A stretch of 54,013 nt of DNA from Crocinitomicaceae bacterium (GTDB taxonomy: Bacteria; Bacteroidota; Bacteroidia; Flavobacteriales_G; Salibacteraceae): positions 1 through 54,013 of the forward strand of contig PAVO01000022.1 in assembly GCA_002713215.1 (NCBI GenBank), given 5' to 3'. A program made the translations under genes and the position numbers. The notes beneath the pieces were generated by a model. That model searched no databases, was not told the origin of the DNA, and saw only the letters and a program-made list of their open reading frames with translations. The first letter of the stretch is position 1; each line of letters starts with the position of its first letter. Shown here piece after piece: positions 1 to 8,762 of this stretch.

Positions 1-1965
1 CGCATCGGTATGCTTATAGGTTATCGTATGGGTTCCTACTCCTGCGGTTACTGGATTAAAAGTCGTGCCACTTACTCCGGTGCCACTATAGGTTCCTGGG
101 GTTGGACTTCCGCCACTCAATGTAACCAAACCATTATCGATACATACATCGGATAGGCTGCTAAAGGTCACCGTTGGACTCGCATTGACTACTATCGTAT
201 TGCTCGCTGTATCACTACAACTGTTGCCATCGGTATAGGTATAGTTAATCGTATGGGTACCGGCTCCGGCTGTCAATGGATTGAACTTGCCTGAGCTTAC
301 ATTGTTTCCAAAGTAAGTTCCACCACTTGGACTTCCACCAGTTAAGGTCAACAATCCTGAGTTACTACAGATTGCACTAAAGCTCGATAAACTTACCATG
401 GGCTGTGCATTTACAACCTGATTTGTACTGTCCTTGTTAGTACACCCGTTACCATCGGTATAACTGTAAACTATATTATGAGTACCTACTCCGGCTGTAG
501 CCGGATTAAAGTTATTGGAACTCACACCGGTGCCACTATAAATTCCGCCAGTTGGACTTCCGCCACTCAATGTAACCAAACCATTATCGATACATACATC
601 GGATAAACTTGAGAATGTTACCGTTGGACTAGAATTTACTACTATGGTTTGACTAGCTGTGTCTTTACAACCCTTACCATCGGTATAAGTATAGTTAATC
701 GTATGACTTCCTCCTCCGGCTGTTGAAGGATTAAAACTTCCTGATGAGGTGTTATTCCCAAAATAGGTTCCTCCACTCGGACTTCCTCCACTCAATGTCA
801 ACAATCCCGAATTACTACATACGGCACTGAAACTAGATAGACCTACTGTGGGTTTGGCATTAATTACCAACGAAATGGTGGCGGTGTCGGATCCACATGC
901 ATTGGTCGCATAATACCTAATTTCATGTATTCCGACGCCAAGTGTTCCAGGGTTTGCACTTGTCGCAACTGAACCATTTACAAGATAAGTTCCTCCTGTT
1001 GGAGAACCTCCATACAATGGAAAGGCCGGTGCATTTATGCATATAGCTGGATAACTGGATAAGCTTGCGGTCAGGTTAGAATCAACTTTAATAGTAAAGG
1101 AAGCAGTGTCAGAACAACCCAGACTATCTACTTTGTAGTGAAGAGTGTGCGTTCCTTTTCCAATGATGGTTGGATAAAAACGATTGGAAAAAACCGTAGG
1201 ACCATAAAAAGTTCCACCTGTATGACTTCCATAACTTGACAAGTTTATCCAAAAAGTTGAAACACATTGATCAGGTACTTGAGAAACAGAGGCTGTTGGG
1301 TTTTTAGAAACAATAATCTTAGAAGTATCCGTTCCTGTACAGGAATTCGTATCCGTATAGGTATAGGTGATCACGTGTGAGCCAATGCCTGAAGAATCTG
1401 GATCAAATTTTCCGTTTTTAACTCCATTACCGGAGTACATACCACCAAATGGATTTCCACCCGACAAAATCAACTTACCTGATTGGTGGCAAACAGGGCT
1501 TAAGCTCGAAAAAGAAACTTTGGGTGCCGAATCGACCCTTAAAGTAATCGTGTCTAAAACCGAACAACCATTAGAATCGTTAGCATCGTAATAAATAGAG
1601 TGGGTTCCGACCCCGGCAGAAACTGGGTTAAACTTATTAGAATTAACTCCAACCCCAGAAAAAACACCTCCTGAAGGAGTTCCTGAGAGTGTTAGTAAGC
1701 CACTATTTAGGCATTGATTACTATAGGTTCCAGCACTTGCTGAACTCGGGTCCACAACTGTAGCAACAACTGTGTCAATCCATTCGCAATAATTAGAATC
1801 TAAAAACCTGTAAATAATATTGTAATTACCCGCAGTCCTTCCAGCTGCGGTAAAAACACTATCAGTCATACCAACTCCTGAAAAAGTTCCACCTTCGGGA
1901 AGGGCTGAAAGAGTATCATTGCTTCCATTTGAGCAATAGGTTGTATCAAAACCGACAAAAGAAAT
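1..1965 (-). repeat. Array of about nine Ig-like coding repeats (about 223 bp each)
   Basis: In-frame tandem repeats inside the left-edge gene, each coding about 74 residues with one Cys before an LTLSGG-type strand and a second Cys in a GC/SC motif. The copies nearest the left edge are the most alike and the promoter-proximal copies (1500-1965) are diverged. A dimeric unit is visible: the stretch around 101-155 recurs nearly unchanged at 551-605, exactly 450 bp away, while the repeats between them form a second subtype. Confidence 0.85.
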
Positions 1966-4038
1966 AGGGACACTATATGATTTACAGGTATCTTCACAAT
2001 CCTTCGACTTGTAGAGGTTCATTATCTCACCAGCATTCAACTCACAGTTAAACAGATTTACATCATCAATTTTACCTTTCCATTTTTGTGTGTTATTATA
2101 CCTGGCGCCAATTTTAGCCACTGGAGATGAAGCATAACCGGCACTCACATTTGACAAAGCGACTGTATCTTTTAATACTCCATCGAGATACAATTTGGCA
2201 CCTTTATTGGTTCTTGTGAATGAAATATGATACCATTTATTTAAAACTGGCAAAGAACCGGTACAAACATTTGAAGGAGAACCAGATGTGTTGTATGTAC
2301 TTATACACCAACCAACATGTCCCGCAGAAACGTTATTAAAAATTCCCATCATTTGGTCAGTTGGAGTTGCTCCAACCGATAGAATAACCCTTCCTGACCC
2401 TGCACCTGGGTTTTGAGTTGGGTAAACCCAGGCTGAGTAAGTATATTGATCGTGCCCTTTTAAAGGTGCAACAGGCGCTGACATCGAAGCAGTAGTCCCG
2501 TTAAAAGAATAAGCCGAATTTGGCTTTCCATATCTATTAGAATCCAACGAGGCCGTATTTGAGGTTACGTTATTTCCATTTCCCGATTCGTCGTTAGCGT
2601 TTCCATTAAAACAATATTTCATAACCGGTGCGTTGCAAGAATCACAAGAATTTGAGTTATATAAACTTACAATCTCCGTGCTATTCATTGCACATCCATA
2701 AATTCGAACATCGTCAATTTTTCCTTTAAAATGCTGTGTATTATTAAATCGAGAACCAATTTTCATTGCGGAATTTGATCCATAGTTGGCATTCCTGTTA
2801 TTAATTTTTACTGTATCCGATAAAACACCGTTCACGTATAGTTTGGCAACTTTATTGGTTCTGGTAAAAGCTATATGGTACCATTGATTTACGGTAGGCA
2901 AAGTATTGGTATACACATTTTCAAATCCGGAAGTATTATAGGTTCCTATACCAAATCCAACATGATTAAAACTTGATCTATTGCCTAAAGCAATATGCTG
3001 ATCTCCTCCTGAGCCACCTACCGATAATAGCATATAGTATTTATTTATCCCAGGGTTCTGCGACACATTTACCCACGCAGAATATGTAAATTCATTTTTT
3101 CCTGTATATTTTGATCCGGAAACGGCAATATTATCATTGATCCCATCAAACGAATAGGCAGCTTTAGAACGACCCTTTCTATTTGTTGTTAGACTAGCTC
3201 CGGATACCGTCCCATTGTTTCCATTGGATGTTCCGTCCTTAGCATTACCATTAAAACAATGGACTGAAAGGGGTGACGTTACACAGGATTGGCGGACCGA
3301 ATCACAAGATTTTGAATTATAAAGAGCTTTTATTTTAACACTATCTAAAATGCATGAATAAACTACTAATTCATCAATGACCCCATTGAAGTACTGGATA
3401 GTTCCAGAAGTGCTTGCTCTTGCTCCCAGTTCAACTAACATTGGGGAAGTAGAATATTTGGCACTACTGTTATTTAAAGAAACAGATTTATTCAAAACTC
3501 CGTCTATATATAATTTAAGAACTGTATTACTTCTAGTAACCGCAACATGATACCATTGATTAACCTTAGGAAGAGAATTAGTAAAACTGACCCCGGATCC
3601 AGCAGTTGAACTATCGTAGGATGCGGCTCCAAAGCCCGTGTGCTTGGCTGGAGCATATGCGTTGGTCAACAAAATAGATTGATCTGGTCCAGCTCCACCA
3701 ACATGAAAAATACATTGTGCCTGACCAATTGCTGGATTCTTATTCACTTTAACCCAAGCTGCATAAGTATATTCATTGTGACCGTAGAACGGGCTTGTAG
3801 GCAATTGAATCTTTTGATTTAGTCCGTTAAATTTATATGCTGTGTTTAAGTAACCTAACCTTCCTGTTGTAAGTGTTGCATTGTTACTAATTGAGTGATT
3901 ATTACTTCCAGAATTATCCTTGGAGTCACCGTTAAAACAATAGACAGAAATTGGTGAATTACATGACTGTCCGTTGATTTGAAGAAAAAAAATACTAAGA
4001 AAAGATAGGAGTATTATGTTGAAAAAAGTATATCTCAA
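1..4038 (-). CDS. Giant secreted LamG / Ig-like repeat surface protein (partial, C-terminus off window)
   Basis: The frame is open on the minus strand from a TTG at 4036-4038 to the left edge, 1346 codons. No in-frame ATG lies near the start; an in-frame TAG lies just upstream, so TTG (MRYTFF...) is the best start. Residues 1-25 are a hydrophobic signal peptide ending near QINGQSC. Three LamG/concanavalin-type domains follow (about 30-250, 250-470, 470-690), each opening with a Cys-rich segment and a CFNG motif. From about 690 there are at least nine Ig-like repeats of about 74 residues with C...SGLLTLSGGSP, GGTY, FNP, AGxGTHTI and YTYTD motifs. This architecture is typical of Bacteroidota adhesins exported by type IX secretion. 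The sorting domain would be C-terminal and is not visible, so T9SS export is inference. Ligand unknown; LamG suggests glycan or protein binding. Confidence 0.88.
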   Translation of the reverse strand, partial: MRYTFFNIILLSFLSIFFLQINGQSCNSPISVYCFNGDSKDNSGSNNHSISNNATLTTGRLGYLNTAYKFNGLNQKIQLPTSPFYGHNEYTYAAWVKVNKNPAIGQAQCIFHVGGAGPDQSILLTNAYAPAKHTGFGAASYDSSTAGSGVSFTNSLPKVNQWYHVAVTRSNTVLKLYIDGVLNKSVSLNNSSAKYSTSPMLVELGARASTSGTIQYFNGVIDELVVYSCILDSVKIKALYNSKSCDSVRQSCVTSPLSVHCFNGNAKDGTSNGNNGTVSGASLTTNRKGRSKAAYSFDGINDNIAVSGSKYTGKNEFTYSAWVNVSQNPGINKYYMLLSVGGSGGDQHIALGNRSSFNHVGFGIGTYNTSGFENVYTNTLPTVNQWYHIAFTRTNKVAKLYVNGVLSDTVKINNRNANYGSNSAMKIGSRFNNTQHFKGKIDDVRIYGCAMNSTEIVSLYNSNSCDSCNAPVMKYCFNGNANDESGNGNNVTSNTASLDSNRYGKPNSAYSFNGTTASMSAPVAPLKGHDQYTYSAWVYPTQNPGAGSGRVILSVGATPTDQMMGIFNNVSAGHVGWCISTYNTSGSPSNVCTGSLPVLNKWYHISFTRTNKGAKLYLDGVLKDTVALSNVSAGYASSPVAKIGARYNNTQKWKGKIDDVNLFNCELNAGEIMNLYKSKDCEDTCKSYSVPISFVGFDTTYCSNGSNDTLSALPEGGTFSGVGMTDSVFTAAGRTAGNYNIIYRFLDSNYCEWIDTVVATVVDPSSASAGTYSNQCLNSGLLTLSGTPSGGVFSGVGVNSNKFNPVSAGVGTHSIYYDANDSNGCSVLDTITLRVDSAPKVSFSSLSPVCHQSGKLILSGGNPFGGMYSGNGVKNGKFDPDSSGIGSHVITYTYTDTNSCTGTDTSKIIVSKNPTASVSQVPDQCVSTFWINLSSYGSHTGGTFYGPTVFSNRFYPTIIGKGTHTLHYKVDSLGCSDTASFTIKVDSNLTASLSSYPAICINAPAFPLYGGSPTGGTYLVNGSVATSANPGTLGVGIHEIRYYATNACGSDTATISLVINAKPTVGLSSFSAVCSNSGLLTLSGGSPSGGTYFGNNTSSGSFNPSTAGGGSHTINYTYTDGKGCKDTASQTIVVNSSPTVTFSSLSDVCIDNGLVTLSGGSPTGGIYSGTGVSSNNFNPATAGVGTHNIVYSYTDGNGCTNKDSTNQVVNAQPMVSLSSFSAICSNSGLLTLTGGSPSGGTYFGNNVSSGKFNPLTAGAGTHTINYTYTDGNSCSDTASNTIVVNASPTVTFSSLSDVCIDNGLVTLSGGSPTPGTYSGTGVSGTTFNPVTAGVGTHTITYKHTDA

Positions 4039-4169
4039 ATTGCTGATTTTTGACTAGATTAATATCCAGCTAAGTTAGCAAAAAACTTAACCTCTATGAC
4101 CCTAAGTACTTTATGTACTTCTCACTATCAATTAAAAAGGCATACTACCTACCACCTTGTATGTTGGAC

Positions 4170-4871
4170 TTATTTTGTTGCCTCCAAATAAATGGATACG
4201 AATTTTCGTGTTTCGCTATCCAAGTCAATTAAAAGCTCTTTTTTAGCTCCTTCCCTGTATGCTTTAACATCAATTTTAGAAAACCCAACTTTGGAAAGAT
4301 AAAACCTAAGCGTCTCCTCATCCCATGCTGAAATATGCCCATATTCCTGAAGCACAAAACTAACCGCTCCCATTTTCGAATGTAATTTTCGCTTTGCTCG
4401 TTCAGGATTTAAACTGTTGGTGAAATACAACTTTTCCCATTCATTAAACCACGCAACGTCATTATTTGCATAAGCATTTAAAAATTTCGAAACATCCGGT
4501 AGGATAATTCTTAAAACCCCTCCTGGTTTGAGTATTCTGTAGCATTCACTCATTAACTTTTCGTCATCGGAATAAGATAAATGCTCCATAGTATGTTCAC
4601 ATGTAATACCGTCTACAGATTCATCTTTTATTTTCAAGGGAAACCTTAAATCAGCTCCGTAATCAATTCCTTTTTCAAAAAAGAAATCTATGTTGATCAT
4701 TCCTTCAGTAATTACAGGGCCACAACCTAAGTTTATAAAATTCGTCTGACCTTCGTCAATACTTAGCCTTTTTTGAAACATCCTTCCAATAAAAGATTTT
4801 AACTCAAAATAAAATGGTCCAAAAACGGTTGAAGGCAGAAAGAAAAAAATAGCTTTAAATATACTTTTCAT
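4170..4871 (-). CDS. Class I SAM-dependent methyltransferase
   Basis: A 233-residue protein with a Methyltransf_11-like core. It has a motif I-like INLGCGP at about residue 46, an acidic VDGITCEHTMEHL segment, then YRILKPGGVLRI, the usual post-motif of small-molecule methyltransferases. Substrate is not evident. An N-terminal hydrophobic stretch (about residues 7-25) suggests membrane association. It is divergent from the flippase gene on the plus strand, and a good promoter lies 68-96 nt upstream of the start. Its place in a glycan cluster makes a sugar or lipid-linked intermediate the likeliest substrate (inference). Confidence 0.8.
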   Translation of the reverse strand: MKSIFKAIFFFLPSTVFGPFYFELKSFIGRMFQKRLSIDEGQTNFINLGCGPVITEGMINIDFFFEKGIDYGADLRFPLKIKDESVDGITCEHTMEHLSYSDDEKLMSECYRILKPGGVLRIILPDVSKFLNAYANNDVAWFNEWEKLYFTNSLNPERAKRKLHSKMGAVSFVLQEYGHISAWDEETLRFYLSKVGFSKIDVKAYREGAKKELLIDLDSETRKFVSIYLEATK

Positions 4872-4938
4872 AAAAACAAATCATGATTCATAGATGGTGA
4901 GTAATGTATTACTAAAGTTTAATCGAATCAAACGCTCG

Positions 4939-4967
4939 CAAATGTAGATAAATACATTTTGGGCCAA
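4939..4967 (-). promoter_or_regulatory. Bacteroidota-type promoter for the methyltransferase at 4170-4871
   Basis: Reading the minus strand: TTG at 4967-4965, an 18-nt spacer, then TACATTTG at 4946-4939. This matches the -33 TTG / -7 TAnnTTTG arrangement described for Bacteroidota housekeeping promoters. It lies 68 nt upstream of the ATG. Confidence 0.55.
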
Positions 4968-5076
4968 GCCCGAACTCTGTAAAACAATTGATCTGAACTT
5001 TGGCAATTCAAATTGTTATTTACTTAATGGACTCTGCTCCTTTTTAACAGCTAAGTAATTTAATATTGCTTTTTAT

Positions 5077-6576
5077 ATGGGTACAAACATCATTCAGAAA
5101 CAAAGCTTATTCTCTACCATTTTTAACTATTTAGGAGTTGGAATTGCCTATATAAATCTGCTGTTTATTCTTCCCCACTTTCTTACCCTTAAGGAAATAG
5201 GGGTCATGCGATTAATTATTGAAATGGCAACATTATTTATGTTGGTGTTTCAGTTTGGGTCTCCGTATTTGGTAATTCGATACTTTCCAACGTATGTTGA
5301 ATCTGAAGAAAAGCAACGATCGTTTTATACACTTGCCATTACATTCAGTATACTGGGAATTGGAATGATGTCCATTTTTTATTGGATTTTTCGAGATCCT
5401 ATTCTTAATTATTTTTCAGAAAAATCTTCGCTCATTTCTGACTACGAAAAAGCGTTTCTGGTAATTGCTGCCTCACTTGTTTTGTTCAATGTTTTTGAAC
5501 GGATATTTAGTAGTAAAAAGATTATTGCTATTCCAACATTTTTTAAGGAATTTGTATACAGAGTAGGTTTAAGCGTAGTTGCAATATTAATCGGCATCAA
5601 GCTTGTTTCTTTTTCTCAAGGAATTAATATTTGGATGTTCTTCTATCTACTTGCCCCAATAATTCTCCTTTTCCTTTACAAAAAGAAATTCGGGTTAAAA
5701 TTCAACTTCAATGGAGCGGTTTGGAACAAGCCAAATCTTAGAAAGTATTTGGGTTATGCCTCAATTGTTTCTCTTGGAGCTATAGGCGGTGGTCTAAGTA
5801 TAAAAATAGACATGATAATGACTGGCTCTATGCTTGGTCCGGAACAGTTAACAATTTATGCAACTATGGTATATGTGGCAACTGTTATTGAAATCCCTAA
5901 AAGAGCATTAGTACAAATAAGCGACCCATTTATTTCGGAGTATTACACAGAAGGTAAAATTGATAAAATTGGAGCGCTCCATAAAAAAAATAGTGTTGTT
6001 CTTCTTGTTTTTGGAGTGTTCATATTTCTTGGAATATATTTCAACCTGCCCTACCTGTTTCAAATCATGCCCAAAGGAGAAAGTTTTGCATTGGGAATCA
6101 ATGTATTTCTAATCATTTCTGGAGTTAAATTCATGAGCTTACTGAGTGGAATTTCCAATCAGATACTTTTAAACTCGGTCGAAGCATGGGTAAGTTCCGT
6201 AACCATTGTTATCCTGGCTTTTACTTCAATAGTGCTAAACTATTATCTTATTCCAATTTACGGCCTTGAAGGAGCAGCATTTGCAACTCTAATATCGGTT
6301 GGAATAAATCACGCTCTTGTCATGATTTATGTGTACTGGAAATTTAGAATACATCCATTTTGCAAACAAATATTCTTGTTATTTGGATTCGCGGTTTTGC
6401 TTTTTTTGGCTCTTATTCAGGTCCCCATGATTTCCAATCCTTACTTAGGTATATTAATAACAACCTCAATTATTAGTATTGTATTTCCATTAGCCATTTG
6501 GAAATTAAACATTTCGGAGGACGCGAACCAGCTTTTGATTCAGCTTATCTCTAAAATAAAGGAGAAGGTTATATAG
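5077..6576 (+). CDS. Wzx-like oligosaccharide flippase (MOP superfamily)
   Basis: A 499-residue polytopic membrane protein with about 12-14 hydrophobic segments spread over its length, in the size range of Wzx/MATE-type polysaccharide exporters. The first segment (IFNYLGVGIAYINLLFILP) and the late LIPIYGLEGAAFATLIS segment are characteristic of the polysaccharide synthesis/transport family. The family flips undecaprenyl-linked repeat units across the inner membrane. It starts at ATG 5077, is divergent from the methyltransferase, and its stop lies 2 nt from the stop of the convergent DUF115-like gene. The transported glycan cannot be told from sequence. Confidence 0.85.
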   Translation: MGTNIIQKQSLFSTIFNYLGVGIAYINLLFILPHFLTLKEIGVMRLIIEMATLFMLVFQFGSPYLVIRYFPTYVESEEKQRSFYTLAITFSILGIGMMSIFYWIFRDPILNYFSEKSSLISDYEKAFLVIAASLVLFNVFERIFSSKKIIAIPTFFKEFVYRVGLSVVAILIGIKLVSFSQGINIWMFFYLLAPIILLFLYKKKFGLKFNFNGAVWNKPNLRKYLGYASIVSLGAIGGGLSIKIDMIMTGSMLGPEQLTIYATMVYVATVIEIPKRALVQISDPFISEYYTEGKIDKIGALHKKNSVVLLVFGVFIFLGIYFNLPYLFQIMPKGESFALGINVFLIISGVKFMSLLSGISNQILLNSVEAWVSSVTIVILAFTSIVLNYYLIPIYGLEGAAFATLISVGINHALVMIYVYWKFRIHPFCKQIFLLFGFAVLLFLALIQVPMISNPYLGILITTSIISIVFPLAIWKLNISEDANQLLIQLISKIKEKVI

Positions 6577-6578
6577 GC

Positions 6579-7424
6579 TTAGCTTTTCAAAGCTTCGTTT
6601 ATGTCAATTCGAGGGTAAACATTCAATAGGCCATACTTGCTTGCATTACCTATAAATACATTTTGAGTCCTGGCGTAATTATCTATCATATTCAGTTGAC
6701 GCCACATTTTCCAAAACTCGAAATACATATTTCCTGATTTAAGCAAATCATCTTCGAATCCTTTTTCTGCCTGATTATTGGTGATTTTTGAATGACCATA
6801 CCAGCGTATATTATCTCTCCCCTTCCCAAACTGAACGATTTGATCTAAATCCATTCCGAGTAAATAAATCTTCTCAAATCCCAGGTAAACAGCTATCGTT
6901 AAACATTGTGTTATTGCAGAGGGAATGTTCATTATTCGGCTAGAAATATCACAATCAGTTTTATTCATAAATAAAGGATTAAGGCCTTTGCTTATATAAA
7001 AACTTCTATCTCCAATACCCGTTTTAGAGTCTATTATGTATTTAGTGTCTTTACCAAAAAAATAGAGACAGTCTTTTGGCAATCTTTCTTCCATATCTCC
7101 GATCCAATCTATCCAATCATTATCAAAGCTTTTCTGATGATGCTTGGGTACGACCACATGAAACTTAGGACTCAGTAACTCAATATCGTCATGCATGTGA
7201 AAATTATTTTGTGTCATCACATGTTGTCCTTTCAAAATACTTAAATCTTCATTGTTGATGGAAGGACCTGAACCAAGAATGAAAAGCTTTTCCCCTTTGT
7301 ACTTATTTTTAAGTTTTTTATTTCTTGAAAGCACCGAACTTGGAGCAAAACTTAGCACCCTAAACAACGAATGACTTGCATACTTTTTAAATAAATATGG
7401 TACAAAATGGGTAATATTATTCAT
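6579..7424 (-). CDS. DUF115 / MptE-like protein, possibly GT42-sialyltransferase-like
   Basis: A 281-residue soluble protein. Near residue 46 it carries LFILGSGPSIN, a Rossmann-like phosphate-binding start seen in DUF115/MptE-like proteins and, in related form, in GT42 sialyltransferases. A second block, ITQCLTIAVYLGFEKIYLLG plus MDLD, is the hallmark helix-strand of the same fold. The C-terminus (NASKYGLLNVYPR) resembles the end of these proteins. DUF115 members include Maf-type flagellin glycosylation factors and pterin pyrophosphokinases. In this glycan neighbourhood, transfer of a nonulosonate-like or other sugar is a reasonable guess, not a demonstrated function. Confidence 0.65.
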   Translation of the reverse strand: MNNITHFVPYLFKKYASHSLFRVLSFAPSSVLSRNKKLKNKYKGEKLFILGSGPSINNEDLSILKGQHVMTQNNFHMHDDIELLSPKFHVVVPKHHQKSFDNDWIDWIGDMEERLPKDCLYFFGKDTKYIIDSKTGIGDRSFYISKGLNPLFMNKTDCDISSRIMNIPSAITQCLTIAVYLGFEKIYLLGMDLDQIVQFGKGRDNIRWYGHSKITNNQAEKGFEDDLLKSGNMYFEFWKMWRQLNMIDNYARTQNVFIGNASKYGLLNVYPRIDINEALKS

Positions 7425-7508
7425 TTCTTAATCTTTTGGCCCCGTTAATTATCGTATAGGGAAAAGAGGCCCATTACTATAGAAAACTACAAGAAAGCCT
7501 TAATCTAG

Positions 7509-8240
7509 TTACTGAATTTTCTGAAAAAGATAGTTTGGGTTCCTATCAACTATTCTATAATTCTTGTTTTTTCTCATTTCCTTCATGAACTCACTGCAAC
7601 CAAAATTGTAATAGCTTGCTGAATCATCAAAAAGGATAAAACCACCATTAACAAGATATTTGTCACAGTTTTCAAAGTCACGTTTTGTAAATTCGTAAGA
7701 ATGGTTCCCATCTATAAAAGCAAAACTAATTGGCCCGCCAAGTTGGATTTCTCTATCCAATATATCTGTATGCGTGTCACCTTTTTCCCATAATTTGAAA
7801 AAATCATCTGAGAATTCTTCAATTGCATAGGGCAGATTATTTGGGCTAAACACCTTGATATTTCGAATGAAAGACTCCTTAACAAATTTTCTATAAACAT
7901 CATGCTCCAAATGGGAATCTCCCAAATATTTGGAATCGGAATCCTCAAAAATCCATTTGTCGGAAGTAATGATCTTATTCTTTTTTGAATATTTATTCAA
8001 AAAATATGTCATTACATTACTTGATAAACCACAGAAAGATCCTATTTCAATAATTGGTTCATCCCCTTCAATATCTTTTATCGCCAGTTCAAATAAATGA
8101 TAATTCCCTTCATTCATCATTCCCGCATTGGCAAATTTTAGCCAATTAAGATATTCGTTTTCCACTTTTTTGGTTTTGATACGAGCCAAACCGTACTGAA
8201 AAATTTGCTTTACGCTTGCCATAATTTTGCTTTTACCCAT
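7509..8240 (-). CDS. Class I SAM-dependent methyltransferase (Methyltransf_24-like)
   Basis: A 243-residue protein. EPIIEIGSFCGLSS (about residues 60-73) is a SAM-binding motif I of the Methyltransf_24/CmcI-like type. SFAFIDGNHSYEFTKRDFE, followed by a GGFILFDD segment, is the classic FIDGxHxY signature of this family, whose acidic and His residues often hold a metal. Members O-methylate sugars and secondary metabolites. The gene lies 84 nt upstream of the DUF115-like gene on the same strand and may be co-transcribed with it. A shorter ORF in another frame inside it is a shadow. Confidence 0.8.
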   Translation of the reverse strand: MGKSKIMASVKQIFQYGLARIKTKKVENEYLNWLKFANAGMMNEGNYHLFELAIKDIEGDEPIIEIGSFCGLSSNVMTYFLNKYSKKNKIITSDKWIFEDSDSKYLGDSHLEHDVYRKFVKESFIRNIKVFSPNNLPYAIEEFSDDFFKLWEKGDTHTDILDREIQLGGPISFAFIDGNHSYEFTKRDFENCDKYLVNGGFILFDDSASYYNFGCSEFMKEMRKNKNYRIVDRNPNYLFQKIQ

Positions 8241-8714
8241 TCAACCGTCCACAAACAAAGTCTGATAGGCCGTCCATAAGAATCCAACAATGATCCTTTG
8301 AAAATAGGTTAATCTTTAAATCTTAACTAAAGTTTCTATTAAAATAAATTCCAAATAGTCAATTTGTTTGATGTGAGTTTTTTTCTCCTTCTTCATCAGA
8401 ACTAACTATTTAAAGGTTCGCTTTTATTAATTCATTTCATATTTTTCAAAAGTATTTATTCTGATGAGTTTTATATTAAAAAAATATAGGTGGTAGTTTG
8501 ATATTTATACTGTATGATTGGCTGCCAATGGTATATACTTTCCTAAAACAAGATTCGAAGTCTTTCGCAAGATGTGATCCATTCATTAATTAGATTACAA
8601 TGATCAAATTCTACAACGACATAATGACAAGGGTCATCCAATTACATTTTAAATACTTCTTGGCTCTTCCGCAGAAAATTTGAGTCTATTGAACTTATTT
8701 TAAGTCGAACTTTA
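8241..8714. other. Intergenic region of about 500 bp, no gene seen
   Basis: The longest non-coding stretch in the window, very AT-rich, between the divergent methyltransferase (-) and yfhO-like gene (+). The only ATG-initiated frame I looked at on the plus strand (27 codons, from 8600) has no recognisable features. No hairpin terminator or tRNA was found. The only clear signal is the promoter for the yfhO-like gene at its right end. Confidence 0.6.
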
Positions 8715-8744
8715 TTTGTACAACGTATCAATATAGTAGATTTG
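8715..8744 (+). promoter_or_regulatory. Bacteroidota-type promoter for the yfhO-like operon
   Basis: TTTG at 8715-8718, an 18-nt spacer, and TAGATTTG at 8737-8744: a full match to TTTG-N18-TAnnTTTG. The -7 box covers the TTG at 8742, so that TTG cannot be the translation start if this promoter is used. The start then shifts to ATG 8763, leaving a leader of only about a dozen nucleotides. Confidence 0.65.
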
Positions 8745-8762
8745 ACACCCAAAATTAAACAG

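Noticed and set aside
1367..1591. Plus-strand 74-codon ORF within the left-edge adhesin
   Set aside because: Lies antisense to the well-supported minus-strand repeat frame; composition mirrors the repeats.
1..1965. CRISPR-like periodicity in the left-edge repeats
   Set aside because: The repeats are about 223 bp, in frame and coding, with no short direct repeats or unique spacers.
3640..3822. Plus-strand 60-codon ORF antisense to the first LamG domain
   Set aside because: No family features and fully covered by the minus-strand coding frame.
4104..4120. AAGTAC/GTACTT hairpin between the adhesin and methyltransferase genes
   Set aside because: Only 6 bp and AT-rich, with no T-run; too weak to call a terminator.
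7712..7948. 78-codon minus-strand ORF inside the Methyltransf_24-like gene
   Set aside because: Alternative-frame shadow of a gene with clear SAM-binding motifs.
8600..8683. 27-codon ORF in the 500-bp gap before the yfhO-like gene
   Set aside because: No signal, motif or promoter; expected by chance in AT-rich sequence.
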